Source: Akkermansia muciniphila (GTDB lineage Bacteria; Verrucomicrobiota; Verrucomicrobiia; Limisphaerales; SIAT01). From it: a stretch of 64,000 nt of DNA. Below the pieces are notes generated by a model that made no database searches, was not told the origin of the DNA, and was given only the letters and a program-made list of their open reading frames with translations. Every line of letters starts with the position of its first letter. The stretch's first letter is position 1. The DNA is taken from contig CAMDJP010000006.1 in NCBI GenBank assembly GCA_945900775.1, positions 1-64,000 of the forward strand, given 5' to 3'. A program made the position numbers and the translations under genes. This document shows, in pieces, positions 36,923 through 46,888 of this stretch.

Positions 36923-37729
36923 ATGAATTCTCACCGTTCTTCATCTGGATTGCGGCCGAAATCCATCCACTGCGGCTTCACCTTGATTGAGCTCCTCGTG
37001 GTCATCGGCATCATCGGCATTTTGGCCGGTCTGCTGCTGCCGGTTTTGGCGCGAGGCAAGGAGCGGGCCAAGATGGCGAAGTGCCTCTCGAACTACAAAC
37101 AACTGCAACTGGCTTGGATGAATTATGCGGATGACAACCAGCAGCAACTCGTTCTGAGTACCAGCGGCGTACGGAATTCGTCCCAAAGCTGGGCTGGCGG
37201 TTGGATGAGCTACTACAACCGCAACAATCCGGACAATGCCGATGCGGCACTCTTCACCGATTATCTTCTAAAGCCGTATATCGACACGCCGCAAATCTTC
37301 AAGTGCCCGTCCGATCCGCACGACTTTCTGGTCCGCACGGCGTCCATGAACGGCTATGTAGGCGGTTACTATAACGGTGGGTGGTGGCACACACTTCCGG
37401 CGACGCATCAATACTATCGGGCATACACGACGACCGACATGTTCGCTGCTCCGTCAGAGATATTCGTCTTCCTCGACGAAAATTGGTCGAACATCAACGA
37501 TTGCTTGTTTGTCCCCGCCACACCGCCAATGCCCGGCAACAAAGCTGCTGACGCCCAATGGACCGATATGCCAGCTTCCTACCATATGCAATCGGGCGTG
37601 TTTTCCTTTGCAGACGGCCATGTCGAGTCGCGCCGATGGAGCGACAGTGCCATCCTGAACGGTGCGCACATCGGCACAGCGCCGACCGATAGTGCCTGGC
37701 TTTTCCAACACATGACTGAATTGAAATAA
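36923..37729 (+). CDS. Prepilin-type N-terminal cleavage/methylation domain protein (pseudopilin-like)
   Basis: CGFTLIELLVVIGIIGILAGLLLPVLARGKERAKMAKCLSNYKQLQLAWMNYADDN; FSFADGHVESRRW; start MNSHRSS preferred over 36881. Confidence 0.93.
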   Translation: MNSHRSSSGLRPKSIHCGFTLIELLVVIGIIGILAGLLLPVLARGKERAKMAKCLSNYKQLQLAWMNYADDNQQQLVLSTSGVRNSSQSWAGGWMSYYNRNNPDNADAALFTDYLLKPYIDTPQIFKCPSDPHDFLVRTASMNGYVGGYYNGGWWHTLPATHQYYRAYTTTDMFAAPSEIFVFLDENWSNINDCLFVPATPPMPGNKAADAQWTDMPASYHMQSGVFSFADGHVESRRWSDSAILNGAHIGTAPTDSAWLFQHMTELK

Positions 37730-37747
37730 CCCAAGCCAATCCGCCTC

Positions 37748-37987
37748 ATGAAGAAATTTAAAGCCGTCATCCTCCCGTGCGTAATCGCACTATTCATTCT
37801 CGGTTCAGCCGGTTGTAAGACGGCTGGAGACACCCTCCAGGGTGCATGCTATGGCGCTGCGTTTGGCGCCATCATCGATGGCCCGAATTCAACCAGCATG
37901 CGGCGCGGCGCGGCTCGCAGCGCGGCGGTTGGGGGAAGCGTTTCGCTCCTTGGTTCAATCCTCGATCGACTCTCTGACAAACCGTAA
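37748..37987 (+). CDS. Small glycine-zipper-like lipoprotein
   Basis: Lipobox LGSAGCKTAG; GACYGAAFGAIIDG...GGSVSLLGSILD. Confidence 0.6.
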   Translation: MKKFKAVILPCVIALFILGSAGCKTAGDTLQGACYGAAFGAIIDGPNSTSMRRGAARSAAVGGSVSLLGSILDRLSDKP

Positions 37988-38277
37988 CCGCACTCTGCCG
38001 ATGGTACCATGCACGGAGGCGCTCGCGGGCGAACCACTATCACTCGGACGGATGCGAATAACCAAAAGTTCGGAGATCTTTACGAGGGATTTAACGGCGG
38101 CCCACAAGTTCTAAAGTCTCGGAAAGCCTCCGAATAGCGCCGGCGATTCGAATTTTCTGTACCGAGCCAGAGCTGAAGATCTGGGCAACTGCGCAGTTTC
38201 CCGTTGACCCGTTCCACCGCTTTTCCGTAAGTTTCGCCCCGCTAGTCAATCGAACCTTAAATCCACAACCACTCCCT

Positions 38278-38721
38278 ATGAGCAAATACGTCCCCATGAT
38301 CAGCTCCGGCACCGCCGGCCCGCTCGGTGCACTGCACCTCCCCCGTCTCTGGCAGAAGGTCTCCCTCGAGGCTGCCGGAAAGCTCGCCGATGGCTATCCC
38401 GGCATCGGTGGCGGCTACGACTCGATGGTAATCGCGGCCCTCGGCCTGAACGCCGCCGCGGTGAAGGAGTTCATCTCCAAGAGCAAGCCGACCTACCCGC
38501 AGTTCGAGGGATGGATCAAGAAGCAGCCGGGCGCCAAGCTCGACAAGGCGACCATCCACAAGTCGAACGTCGCCATCGCCGGCTACATCCACGCCGACGA
38601 AACCCGCAAAGGCATCCTCGGTGCCAACGGCCTGTCCGATGACGGCTCCGTGCTATCGGACGCGGTCAACCTGAACAACCTCGACGACTGGTTCGAGTTC
38701 CACGCCGCGGTGCTCAAGTAA
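38278..38721 (+). CDS. DUF5069 domain-containing protein
   Basis: SGTAGPLGALHLPRLWQKVSLEAAGKLADGYPG...GLNAAAVKEFI...YPQFEGWI. Confidence 0.8.
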   Translation: MSKYVPMISSGTAGPLGALHLPRLWQKVSLEAAGKLADGYPGIGGGYDSMVIAALGLNAAAVKEFISKSKPTYPQFEGWIKKQPGAKLDKATIHKSNVAIAGYIHADETRKGILGANGLSDDGSVLSDAVNLNNLDDWFEFHAAVLK

Positions 38722-38744
38722 GCAAGCGTTCAAAAGCATTCATG

Positions 38745-38776
38745 ACCGGCGGAGCTGCGAGGCTTCGCCGGTTTTT
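38745..38776 (+). terminator. Rho-independent terminator
   Basis: ACCGGCG...CGCCGGT followed by TTTT. Confidence 0.85.
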
Positions 38777-38846
38777 CGTTTCGATCAAGGCACTCCTCTC
38801 CAAGCTTGCCTTCGCCCGAAGGCGTGAGAGAGTTCCGCTCTCTTTT

Positions 38847-39884
38847 ATGAATCAGAAATCCCTCGCGATTCTCGTCCTGTTGTTCAGCTTCGCCATTTCC
38901 GGGCACGCGGAATGGACCGTGCAAGCCGTGGAGAAGCCCGATCATCCGGGGAAGGCGGTGGAGGTGAAGGCCTACGGCAAGCCGGTCGCGCGCCTCGTGT
39001 ATGGGGACGGCCAGAAGAAGCCCTACCTGCATGTGTACGGAGAAGCCGGCGAGCTGCTCACCAACAGCGGTCTCTCGGCGGACGGCAAAGATTCCGGCGG
39101 CTTCCCGCATCACCGTGGCATCTACATCGGCTGGAACAAGATTACCTCCAACCTCGGTTCGCAGGATCTCTGGCACCTGAATAGCAAACCCGCGCCGCAG
39201 ATGGTCGTGAGCGAGTTCGTGAAACAAACGGGCGGCAAGGATTCGGCTACGATCGTCGCCCGGATCGATTGGCGCGCGAACAAAAAGGACGACAAGGGCA
39301 GCGACCTACTCATCAGCGAGACGCGGACGCTCGTCATCTCGAAGCCGGACGGCAAACGCACGCAGGTGGACGCTCACTTCACGCTTCAGGCCGCGCGCGA
39401 CCTCGAGCTCGGCGGCGATCTTCAGCACGCCGGCATTCATTTCCGCGCGAGCAACGAGGTCAACACCCGCGCAAAGGAGACGAGTTATCTAGCCGATCCC
39501 ACCAATCGCGAAACGAAGGGCAAAGATTTCGGAGCCAGCGCTGTTAAGCCCAAGGCCAAGGCCCCGGCGCAAGCGACCCAAAAGAGCGAGCTGAAATGGT
39601 GCCGTCTGCTTTTTCCAATCGGTTCGCGCTGGTATTCGGCCATCGAGTTGAATTCGCCGGGCAACCCGAGCGAGGAGCTTTCGTGGCGCGACTACGGCCG
39701 CTTCGGCTATTTCTTCAAGAAGAAGCTCCAGGCCGCCGAGACGCTCGATCTAGACTACCGTTTCATCATCGCGCCGGAAGAAGCGCCGGCCAGCAAGCCC
39801 GCCCCTTCGCCCGAGCAGGCCGCGAAGGCCACAGCGCAGGCGCAGGCCGACTACGCGGCCTTCGTGAAGTCGCTGGCGAAGTAG
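38847..39884 (+). CDS. DUF6807/PmoA-like secreted protein
   Basis: Signal peptide MNQKSLAILVLLFSFAISGHAEW; GGFPHHRGIYIGWNKI; SWRDYGRFGYFFKKKL. Confidence 0.8.
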   Translation: MNQKSLAILVLLFSFAISGHAEWTVQAVEKPDHPGKAVEVKAYGKPVARLVYGDGQKKPYLHVYGEAGELLTNSGLSADGKDSGGFPHHRGIYIGWNKITSNLGSQDLWHLNSKPAPQMVVSEFVKQTGGKDSATIVARIDWRANKKDDKGSDLLISETRTLVISKPDGKRTQVDAHFTLQAARDLELGGDLQHAGIHFRASNEVNTRAKETSYLADPTNRETKGKDFGASAVKPKAKAPAQATQKSELKWCRLLFPIGSRWYSAIELNSPGNPSEELSWRDYGRFGYFFKKKLQAAETLDLDYRFIIAPEEAPASKPAPSPEQAAKATAQAQADYAAFVKSLAK

Positions 39885-39919
39885 CCTAACAGCGGATTTC
39901 CCTGACAAGGGTGTACGAG

Positions 39920-39944
39920 ATCAAAACCTCCTGCGGCTTTTGAT
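39920..39944 (+). terminator. Possible AT-rich hairpin terminator
   Basis: ATCAAAA/TTTTGAT arms followed by TTTTC, 36 bp after DUF6807 stop. Confidence 0.35.
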
Positions 39945-40038
39945 TTTCTCAGGATTGTTCTTTCATCGCCGTGCAGATGAACACCCGCTTCAGCTTTGAA
40001 TTGACCCTTTCAATGACCCGTCTAGTCTAACGCCTGTT

Positions 40039-41388
40039 ATGAACTACAGCCTCTCGACGATTCTTTTCACACTCACCCTCGCCACCGCTGTCCACGCCGA
40101 GAACTGGCCTCAATGGCGCGGGCCGACCTTCAATGGCGCGACGGACGAGAAGGGCCTTCCCGCCAATTTCAGTAAGACCGAGAGCGTGAAGTGGAGCATC
40201 GCCCTGCCCGGTCCATCGGCTGCCACGCCTGCAATCTGGGGCGACCGTGTCTTCGTCAGTTCGGTGGATACGCAAGCCGGGACGCTCGTCGCGCTTTGCC
40301 TCGACCGCAAGACCGGGCGCGAGCTCTGGCGCAGAGAAGTCGGTGTCGGCCTCAAGCAGGATGATCGGAGCAACTTCGCCTCGCCCTCACCCGTCACCGA
40401 CGGCCAGGGCGTCTGGTTCTTCTACGGCAACGGCGACCTCGCTTGCTTCACCGTGGATGGCGCCAAGCAGTGGTCGCGCAATCTGCAAACCGACCACGGC
40501 AAATTCGCCTTCCTCTGGACCTTCTCCAGCAGCCCGCTCCTTCACGAAGGCCGATTGATCCTTCAGATTCTTCAGCGTGACACGCCGGTGAACCGCGCCA
40601 ACCCGCTCGGCGCAGTCGCCACCGACAAACCGGCCGAGTCCTTCCTGCTTGCGCTCGACCCCGCCACCGGCAAGCAGCTCTGGAAGAGCGCTCGGCCATC
40701 CGACGCAAAGGTAGAATCGCGCGAGGCGTTCAGCACCCCCGTGCCGTTCGCGCACAATGGCCGCAACGAACTGCTCGTCACCGGCGGCGACTGCATCAGC
40801 GGCCACGACCCAGTCACCGGCAAGGAACTCTGGCGCAGCGCCTCGTGGAATGAGCAAAAAATCACCCACTGGCGCCTCGTCCCTTCACCTGTGGCTGGCG
40901 ACGATGTCGTTCTCGCCTGCGCGCCGAAGAATGAGCCCATCTTCGCTTTCAAAGGCGGTTCCTCGGGCAAGATTGAAATCGCCAACAGCGCGTGGCGCAG
41001 CGAGCCGCGCGGCAAAGAGAGCGCCACGCTCGACCTCACCAGCGATGTCCCGACGCCACTTTTCTATCAGGGAAAATTCTACGTCGTCAATGGCGGCAAG
41101 AAGAAGCTGCTCTGCGTCGAGCCGAAGACCGGCAAGGTGCTCTGGAGCGGCGACCTCGGCGGCAAGGCCGTCTTCGAAGCCTCTCCCACGGCGGCCGACG
41201 GCAAAATCTACGTGATGAACCACAAGGGTGAGGTCTTCGTGGCCGCGGCGGGCGGCGACAGCTTCAAGCTGCTCCACACCGCAGCGATGGGCGACGACAC
41301 CGACAAAGACCTCCGCTCTTGCGTCGCCATTTCGCAGGGCAGCCTCTTCATCCGCACCGGGGCCAAGCTCTACTGCGTGGGCAAGTGA
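40039..41388 (+). CDS. PQQ-like beta-propeller repeat protein (secreted)
   Basis: ENWPQWRGPTFNGATDEKGLP; VSSVDTQAGTLVALCLDRKTGRELW; blade repeats. Confidence 0.93.
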   Translation: MNYSLSTILFTLTLATAVHAENWPQWRGPTFNGATDEKGLPANFSKTESVKWSIALPGPSAATPAIWGDRVFVSSVDTQAGTLVALCLDRKTGRELWRREVGVGLKQDDRSNFASPSPVTDGQGVWFFYGNGDLACFTVDGAKQWSRNLQTDHGKFAFLWTFSSSPLLHEGRLILQILQRDTPVNRANPLGAVATDKPAESFLLALDPATGKQLWKSARPSDAKVESREAFSTPVPFAHNGRNELLVTGGDCISGHDPVTGKELWRSASWNEQKITHWRLVPSPVAGDDVVLACAPKNEPIFAFKGGSSGKIEIANSAWRSEPRGKESATLDLTSDVPTPLFYQGKFYVVNGGKKKLLCVEPKTGKVLWSGDLGGKAVFEASPTAADGKIYVMNHKGEVFVAAAGGDSFKLLHTAAMGDDTDKDLRSCVAISQGSLFIRTGAKLYCVGK

Positions 41389-41428
41389 ACGGCTTGTCGG
41401 CGCGCGCGTAAGCTGCTTCAATCGCGCC

Positions 41429-41950
41429 GTGCCGTTGCCGCATCAAATCGCCACGCTGCTCTACTGCTTCAACGAAGCTGGCGAGGTGCTGCTGCTCGAG
41501 CGTACGCGCGAGCCGAATCGTGGGCTCTGGAGCCCGCCCGGTGGCAAGCTGCACACGGCTGAGGGCGAATCGCCCTACGCCTGCGCCTGCCGCGAGGCGC
41601 ACGAAGAACTCGGCGTCGAATTGACGCCCGCCGACCTCCACCTCGCCGCGATTGTCAGCGAGCACGGTTACCAAGGCCAGGCGCACTGGCTGATGTTCCT
41701 CTTCGAGGTAAAGCGGAAGCTCCGGGCCTTGCCGCCACCGGACGACGAAGGGCGATTCCAGTTCTTTTCGCGCGCTGCGATGGAAACCATCCCGCTGCCC
41801 CAAACCGATCGGCAGACCGTCTGGCCGCTCTTTTGGAAGCACCGCGGCGGCTTCTTCGCTGCACATTGCCATTGCCACGCGGACGGCCATGACACATGGA
41901 CTATTGATGAGATTTGCGGCACCGCTCCTATCGCACCGCCTTCTGCCTGA
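41429..41950 (+). CDS. NUDIX hydrolase
   Basis: GKLHTAEGESPYACACREAHEELGVEL NUDIX box; GTG start at 41429 inferred. Confidence 0.9.
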   Translation: MPLPHQIATLLYCFNEAGEVLLLERTREPNRGLWSPPGGKLHTAEGESPYACACREAHEELGVELTPADLHLAAIVSEHGYQGQAHWLMFLFEVKRKLRALPPPDDEGRFQFFSRAAMETIPLPQTDRQTVWPLFWKHRGGFFAAHCHCHADGHDTWTIDEICGTAPIAPPSA

Positions 41951-41953
41951 CCC

Positions 41954-42463
41954 ATGAGTGACGAATTGCACGCGCCGATTGTGGATTTGCAAAGCGACGC
42001 CTACTTCATGGGCGAAGCGCTCCGGCAGGCTGCGCGCGCGTACGAGGCCGAGGAGGTGCCGATTGGCGCGGTCGTCGTACGCGAAGGTCGCATCATCGCG
42101 CGCGCTTTCAATCAGGTTGAACTGCTCAAGGACGCCACGGCCCACGCCGAGATGCTCGCCATCACCGCGGCCGAGGAATCGGTCGGCGACTGGCGCCTGA
42201 ACGATTGCACGCTCTACGTGACGAAGGAGCCGTGCCCGATGTGCGCCGGCGCGATTGTGCATGTCCGCTTTGCGCGGGTGGTTTTCGGCTGTCCTGATCC
42301 GAAAGGCGGCGCGGCCGGTGGTGCGTTGAACCTGCTGCAATTCCCCACGCTCAATCACCACTGCGAAATCACGCGCGGCGTGCGCGAGGAGGAATGCCGC
42401 GCCCTGCTCCAATCCTTCTTCGCCGAGAAACGGACGAAGAAAGAGATCGACCCAAGGAAGTGA
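41954..42463 (+). CDS. tadA: tRNA-specific adenosine-34 deaminase
   Basis: DATAHAEMLAI, TKEPCPMCAGAIVHVRFARVVFGC. Confidence 0.95.
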   Translation: MSDELHAPIVDLQSDAYFMGEALRQAARAYEAEEVPIGAVVVREGRIIARAFNQVELLKDATAHAEMLAITAAEESVGDWRLNDCTLYVTKEPCPMCAGAIVHVRFARVVFGCPDPKGGAAGGALNLLQFPTLNHHCEITRGVREEECRALLQSFFAEKRTKKEIDPRK

Positions 42464-42490
42464 CGCCCCGCGCAAGTGGTCCACCATGCA

Positions 42491-44335
42491 ATGCCGCTGA
42501 GCATCCCCCAACCAGACCGGCTCCACCGAGCACTCGCCACCGCGCGCGCCGCGCTCCTTGCCGAACGCAACGCCCAAGGTCACTGGGTCGGTGAACTTTC
42601 CGCCAGCGCCCTCTCCACCGCCACCGCCATCACCGCGCTGGCAATCGTGGCCAAAAACGCCGGGCCGGCTGCCCCCGCGCACCAGCCACTAATCGAGCGC
42701 GGACTCGACTGGCTCGCACAGAACCGTAACGCCGATGGCGGTTGGGGCGACACAATCAAAAGCAAAAGCAACATCAGCACCACCGCCCTCTGCTGGGCTG
42801 CGTTCGGCGTTGTCTCGGGCGCGGACGCGAAACACAGTTCCATCGTTCACCATGCTGAAGCGTGGCTCTCCATCCATTCCGGAGGACTGAGCGCCGCGCC
42901 CTTGGACCGCGACCAACTCGCGCGCGCCATCATCGCCCGCTACGGCAAAGACCGCACCTTTTCCGTGCCCATCCTCACGATGTGCGCGCTCTCCGGACGG
43001 CTCGGCGAGGGTCGCGCTGCGTGGCGGCACGTCATCGCGCTGCCGTATGAGCTCGCCGCATTACCGCACTGGTGGTTCGCTGCCGTAAAGCTGCCGGTCG
43101 TCAGTTACGCGCTTCCGGCGCTCATCGCCATCGGGCAGGCGCGACAATTTCACAAATCCACACGCAACCCCATCACAGGGCTGCTGCGAGAGATGACGCG
43201 GGCGCGCACCTTGCGCGTCCTCGAAAATATCCAGCCGCCGAATGGCGGTTTTCTCGAGGCCACGCCACTCACCAGCTTCGTCACGATGAGCCTCGCGGGC
43301 AGCGGGCACGCGAATCATCCGGTCGTCCAAAAAGGAGTCGGGTTCCTCGCCGCTGCGGCGCAGTCTGACGGCAGTTGGCCGATTGACACGAACCTCGCTA
43401 CGTGGGTCACCACGCTCACCGTGAACGCGCTCGCCGAAAACGGGCCTCTGCCCGCGGATGATGCCTCGCCTATCCGCGATTGGCTGCTCGCCCAGCAGTA
43501 TCGCGCGGTGCACCCGTACACGAATGCTGCGCCGGGCGGTTGGGCGTGGACTGATTTACCCGGCGGCGTTCCGGATGCAGATGACACTGCGGGCGCGTTG
43601 ATCGCTTTGAGAAACTTGAATGCCATCAACGATGTCACTCGCGATGCTGCCGCGGCAGGTGTGCGGTGGTTGCTGGATTTGCAAAACAGCGATGGCGGCA
43701 TCCCGACTTTCTGTCGCGGCTGGGGTCATCTGCCGTTCGACCGCAGCAGTCCTGATCTCACTGCGCACGCCTTGCGAGCGTGGTCCGCGTGGCGCGACGA
43801 ATTGCCGCAGAAATTGCGTACGCGCATCCACGGAGCAATGGAACGCGCCGTGCGTTATCTTGATGCTAAACACGGACCGCAGGGTGAATGGATTCCACTC
43901 TGGTTCGGGAATCAGGACGCGCCGGACGACATCAATCCGCTCTATGGCACCGCACGTGTCCTGCACGCACTGACCGCGTGCGACGCGCCCGAGAATATCG
44001 TGCGCCTCGACACTGCCGAGTGTTGGTTGCTCACGGCGCAGAATGCCGATGGAGGCTGGGGCGGCGCGGCGGGTATCGTCTCGTCCACCGAGGAAACCGC
44101 GCTTGCCGTGGATGCGCTTGCCGGTTGCCTTGCCAAAAGCCGTCAATCGGATGCGGTGGAAACCGCGTTGGCACGTGGCGCGCTCTGGCTGGTCGAGCGC
44201 GTGGAAAACGGCGCGTGGCGCGAACCGGCGCCGATTGGTTTCTACTTCGCGAAACTGTGGTACTTCGAGCGACTTTATCCACTCATCTTCACCGTCGGCG
44301 CGCTTGGCCGCGCGGCGAATCTACTCCGCCGCTGA
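42491..44335 (+). CDS. shc: Squalene-hopene cyclase family protein
   Basis: QNRNADGGWGDTIKSKSNISTTALCW, PDADDTAGALIAL (DxDD), QNADGGWGG QW motifs. Confidence 0.94.
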   Translation: MPLSIPQPDRLHRALATARAALLAERNAQGHWVGELSASALSTATAITALAIVAKNAGPAAPAHQPLIERGLDWLAQNRNADGGWGDTIKSKSNISTTALCWAAFGVVSGADAKHSSIVHHAEAWLSIHSGGLSAAPLDRDQLARAIIARYGKDRTFSVPILTMCALSGRLGEGRAAWRHVIALPYELAALPHWWFAAVKLPVVSYALPALIAIGQARQFHKSTRNPITGLLREMTRARTLRVLENIQPPNGGFLEATPLTSFVTMSLAGSGHANHPVVQKGVGFLAAAAQSDGSWPIDTNLATWVTTLTVNALAENGPLPADDASPIRDWLLAQQYRAVHPYTNAAPGGWAWTDLPGGVPDADDTAGALIALRNLNAINDVTRDAAAAGVRWLLDLQNSDGGIPTFCRGWGHLPFDRSSPDLTAHALRAWSAWRDELPQKLRTRIHGAMERAVRYLDAKHGPQGEWIPLWFGNQDAPDDINPLYGTARVLHALTACDAPENIVRLDTAECWLLTAQNADGGWGGAAGIVSSTEETALAVDALAGCLAKSRQSDAVETALARGALWLVERVENGAWREPAPIGFYFAKLWYFERLYPLIFTVGALGRAANLLRR

Positions 44336-44908
44336 GGCGCGTTGAAGAAAGCGGATGATCGTGTCGCCGTGCTTGAGTTGGCGCGTCTCGTTCCACGCAG
44401 CGGTGAGCTCCAACGTGTCGCGCTTCGTGTGGCCGAGCACCCAGAGACCGCCGGGCGCGAGGAGCGCGGGCAGATGGAGGTCATCGAACATCTGCTGTGC
44501 AAATGACGTGGAGCGGCGCCCGACGTTCTTCTCGCCATAAGGAGGATCAGCGAGGATCAGGTCGAACTGGCGCGGCTCGGCCGCAAGTTGCGCAAGTGCG
44601 GTGAAGGCGTCCTGTACGCGCGCATCCAAAACGCCCGGAGCGAGATTGGCGCGGCGAGCGTTGTCGCGGATGAACCGGGCGTGCTTTTCCGATTTCTCGA
44701 TGCAAAGCGCATTGAGCGCGCCGCGACTGAGTGATTCGAGGCTGAGCGCGCCGGAACCGGCGAATAGTTCAAGCACTCGGGCGTGCTCCACACGCGTACC
44801 GAGGCTGTTGAAGATGGCCTGTCGGACCTTGTCTGGCGTCGGGCGGACGTCGAGCCCGCTGGGCACGTCAATCTGGAGTCCAAGCCGCGAGCCGCCGGTG
44901 ATACGCAT
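44321..44908 (-). CDS. rsmD: 16S rRNA (guanine966-N2)-methyltransferase
   Basis: MRITGGSRLGLQIDVPSGLDVRPTPDKVRQAIFNSLG; LELFAGSGALSLESLSRGA; LILADPPYGEK. Confidence 0.95.
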   Translation of the reverse strand: MRITGGSRLGLQIDVPSGLDVRPTPDKVRQAIFNSLGTRVEHARVLELFAGSGALSLESLSRGALNALCIEKSEKHARFIRDNARRANLAPGVLDARVQDAFTALAQLAAEPRQFDLILADPPYGEKNVGRRSTSFAQQMFDDLHLPALLAPGGLWVLGHTKRDTLELTAAWNETRQLKHGDTIIRFLQRASAAE

Positions 44909-44929
44909 CGGTGAAGGGATTCCCCAGGG

Positions 44930-45754
44930 TCAGGGCGATTTGATGAGCAGCTCCTCGAGCTTCTTGTTCTCCTTGCGCAGCGTCTCGGCACGTTGCTGCT
45001 CGGTCTGGAGGTCGGTCTTGATCTTGCCAAGCTCGCGCTCCACTTCGGTGAGGCGTGGGAGTCGGGCGACCTGTTTCGCGAGGTCATCAAGCTGCTTGCG
45101 GAGCGCCGTGTTCTCGGCCTGCAACTTCTTCACCTCGGCCTTGTCGTTGAGCACGCCGAGCCGCTGCTTGAACTGCTCGTTCTGCTGGGCGAGAAAGAGG
45201 ATGGTCTCCTGCTGCGCGAGCTGCTGCTTGCGCACCTCCTCCCCAGTGAGCCGGTACTTTTTCAACTCGCCCTCCAGTTCGCCAACCTTCTGCTCAGCCT
45301 TGGCCAGCTCGCCGGGCTCGATGGAGCGCGGACGCGCGGCGAGCGCCTCCTTGAGCTTAGCCTGATAATTCGCCTCGAGCTGGTTGCGCGCCGTGATGAC
45401 ACTCGTGAGCTGCTCCTGCAAAGCGCGCCACTGCACCTCGGTGTAAGTGGGCGCGGGCTTGCTGATATTTTCGACCTGCTTGGCGAGGATGCCGATCTGC
45501 TCAGTGACGTGCTTGAAACGGAAGGCGACGAGGTCGTCGTTCCAGCCGGGGAACGATTGCTTGAGCCGGCGCAGGGCGCCATCGGCCTCGCGATAACGGT
45601 CGAGCGCAGGATGGGGCTGGTTGACCTCGCGGAGAATATCGGCCTGCTCGATGAGTTTGTAGATGTGCAGGAAGTGTTCGGCTGCGGTCTCCGCTCGCGT
45701 GGAACCGACCAGCGCGCCGCAGAGCAGCAAAAGAAAAAGGGCTCCTCGTTTCAT
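44930..45754 (-). CDS. Secreted coiled-coil hypothetical protein
   Basis: Signal peptide MKRGALFLLLLCGALVGSTRA; long heptad-like helices. Confidence 0.75.
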   Translation of the reverse strand: MKRGALFLLLLCGALVGSTRAETAAEHFLHIYKLIEQADILREVNQPHPALDRYREADGALRRLKQSFPGWNDDLVAFRFKHVTEQIGILAKQVENISKPAPTYTEVQWRALQEQLTSVITARNQLEANYQAKLKEALAARPRSIEPGELAKAEQKVGELEGELKKYRLTGEEVRKQQLAQQETILFLAQQNEQFKQRLGVLNDKAEVKKLQAENTALRKQLDDLAKQVARLPRLTEVERELGKIKTDLQTEQQRAETLRKENKKLEELLIKSP

Positions 45755-45873
45755 GAGCCGAAGCTAGAGACCGTGCAGAGGGCTGGCAATAGCTTTGCGC
45801 CACGAATTGTTCACATGGGAGGCCGTTGACACTCACTCGTGCGGTTGCTAGCTTCGGCTTCGTTCGAGCGGTA

Positions 45874-46494
45874 ATGAGAACGACATTCCTGAATCAACAG
45901 GTGCTGGTACTCAATCGGCTCTGGCAGGCCGTCAACGTCTGCACGGTTCGCCGGGCGCTCACGCTTCTCTTTCAAGGCCACGCCGAGGTGGTGCTGGGCG
46001 ATCAGGACGGCGTCTTCCACACTTTCGACTTCGGCGAGTGGCACGATTTCTCGAACGAGCAACCCCACGATGAGGCGATCTCCAGCGTCTCCTTCAAAAT
46101 CCGCGTGCCCCGCGTCATCATGCTCATGGTCTTCGACCGACTGCCGAAGAAAGAGGTCAAGTTCACCCGCCACAATATCTTCGAGCGCGACCAGAACACC
46201 TGCCAGTATTGCAGCCGCGTCTTCGACCGTACCGACCTGAACCTCGACCACGTTATCCCCCGCGACCGCGGCGGCCCGACCACGTGGGAAAACATCGTCT
46301 GCTCCTGCATCCCCTGTAACACGCGCAAAGCCAACCGGACGCCGGCCGAGGCGGGTTTGCGACTCGTGCGCAAGCCGAAGCGGCCCAAGTGGCGACCCTT
46401 CGTGCAGGTGAACCTCGGCATGACCTGCCACGACAGCTGGAAACGTTTCCTCGACATCGCCTACTGGAACGTCGAACTCGGCGAGGCACGTTGA
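45874..46494 (+). CDS. HNH endonuclease domain protein
   Basis: FERDQNTCQYCSRVFDRTDLNLDHVIPRDRGGPTTWENIVCSCIPCNTRKANRTP. Confidence 0.93.
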   Translation: MRTTFLNQQVLVLNRLWQAVNVCTVRRALTLLFQGHAEVVLGDQDGVFHTFDFGEWHDFSNEQPHDEAISSVSFKIRVPRVIMLMVFDRLPKKEVKFTRHNIFERDQNTCQYCSRVFDRTDLNLDHVIPRDRGGPTTWENIVCSCIPCNTRKANRTPAEAGLRLVRKPKRPKWRPFVQVNLGMTCHDSWKRFLDIAYWNVELGEAR

Positions 46495-46888
46495 AGAGGT
46501 TTTAATCTCGCCCTGTGGAGAGGCGCAAATCTCGGCTGCAGCCGTCCTCACCCCTCATAACGCCCCGCTGCACCGAGCCGACTCAGTTCGTTCACGCTCG
46601 ACCAGTCTCAACAGGTTTGGGTCTGCCTTAAATCTCTCCATAGATGGAGGTTGAATCCCGTTTCGGCCTGATTTTTGCGACGTTTTTTCAGTAAAACCAG
46701 CGGCTTCTTGGGCACAACGCGCTGTTTCCCGTTCAAAACAACCTGTCTTGCCCATCCGACGGGACGTTTGGAACGCCGAACGAGCCATTGCCCCTTACTT
46801 TCAATGCTCACGCTCGCTCGGAGAATCGAGTGCTACGAGGCGTGGACCATTTGTAAAAGGTGTTACAGAGTGGTGAAGTTGCTCGCGG

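Noticed and set aside
41348-42682. 444-aa minus-strand ORF
   Set aside because: Antisense to NUDIX and tadA genes with diagnostic motifs
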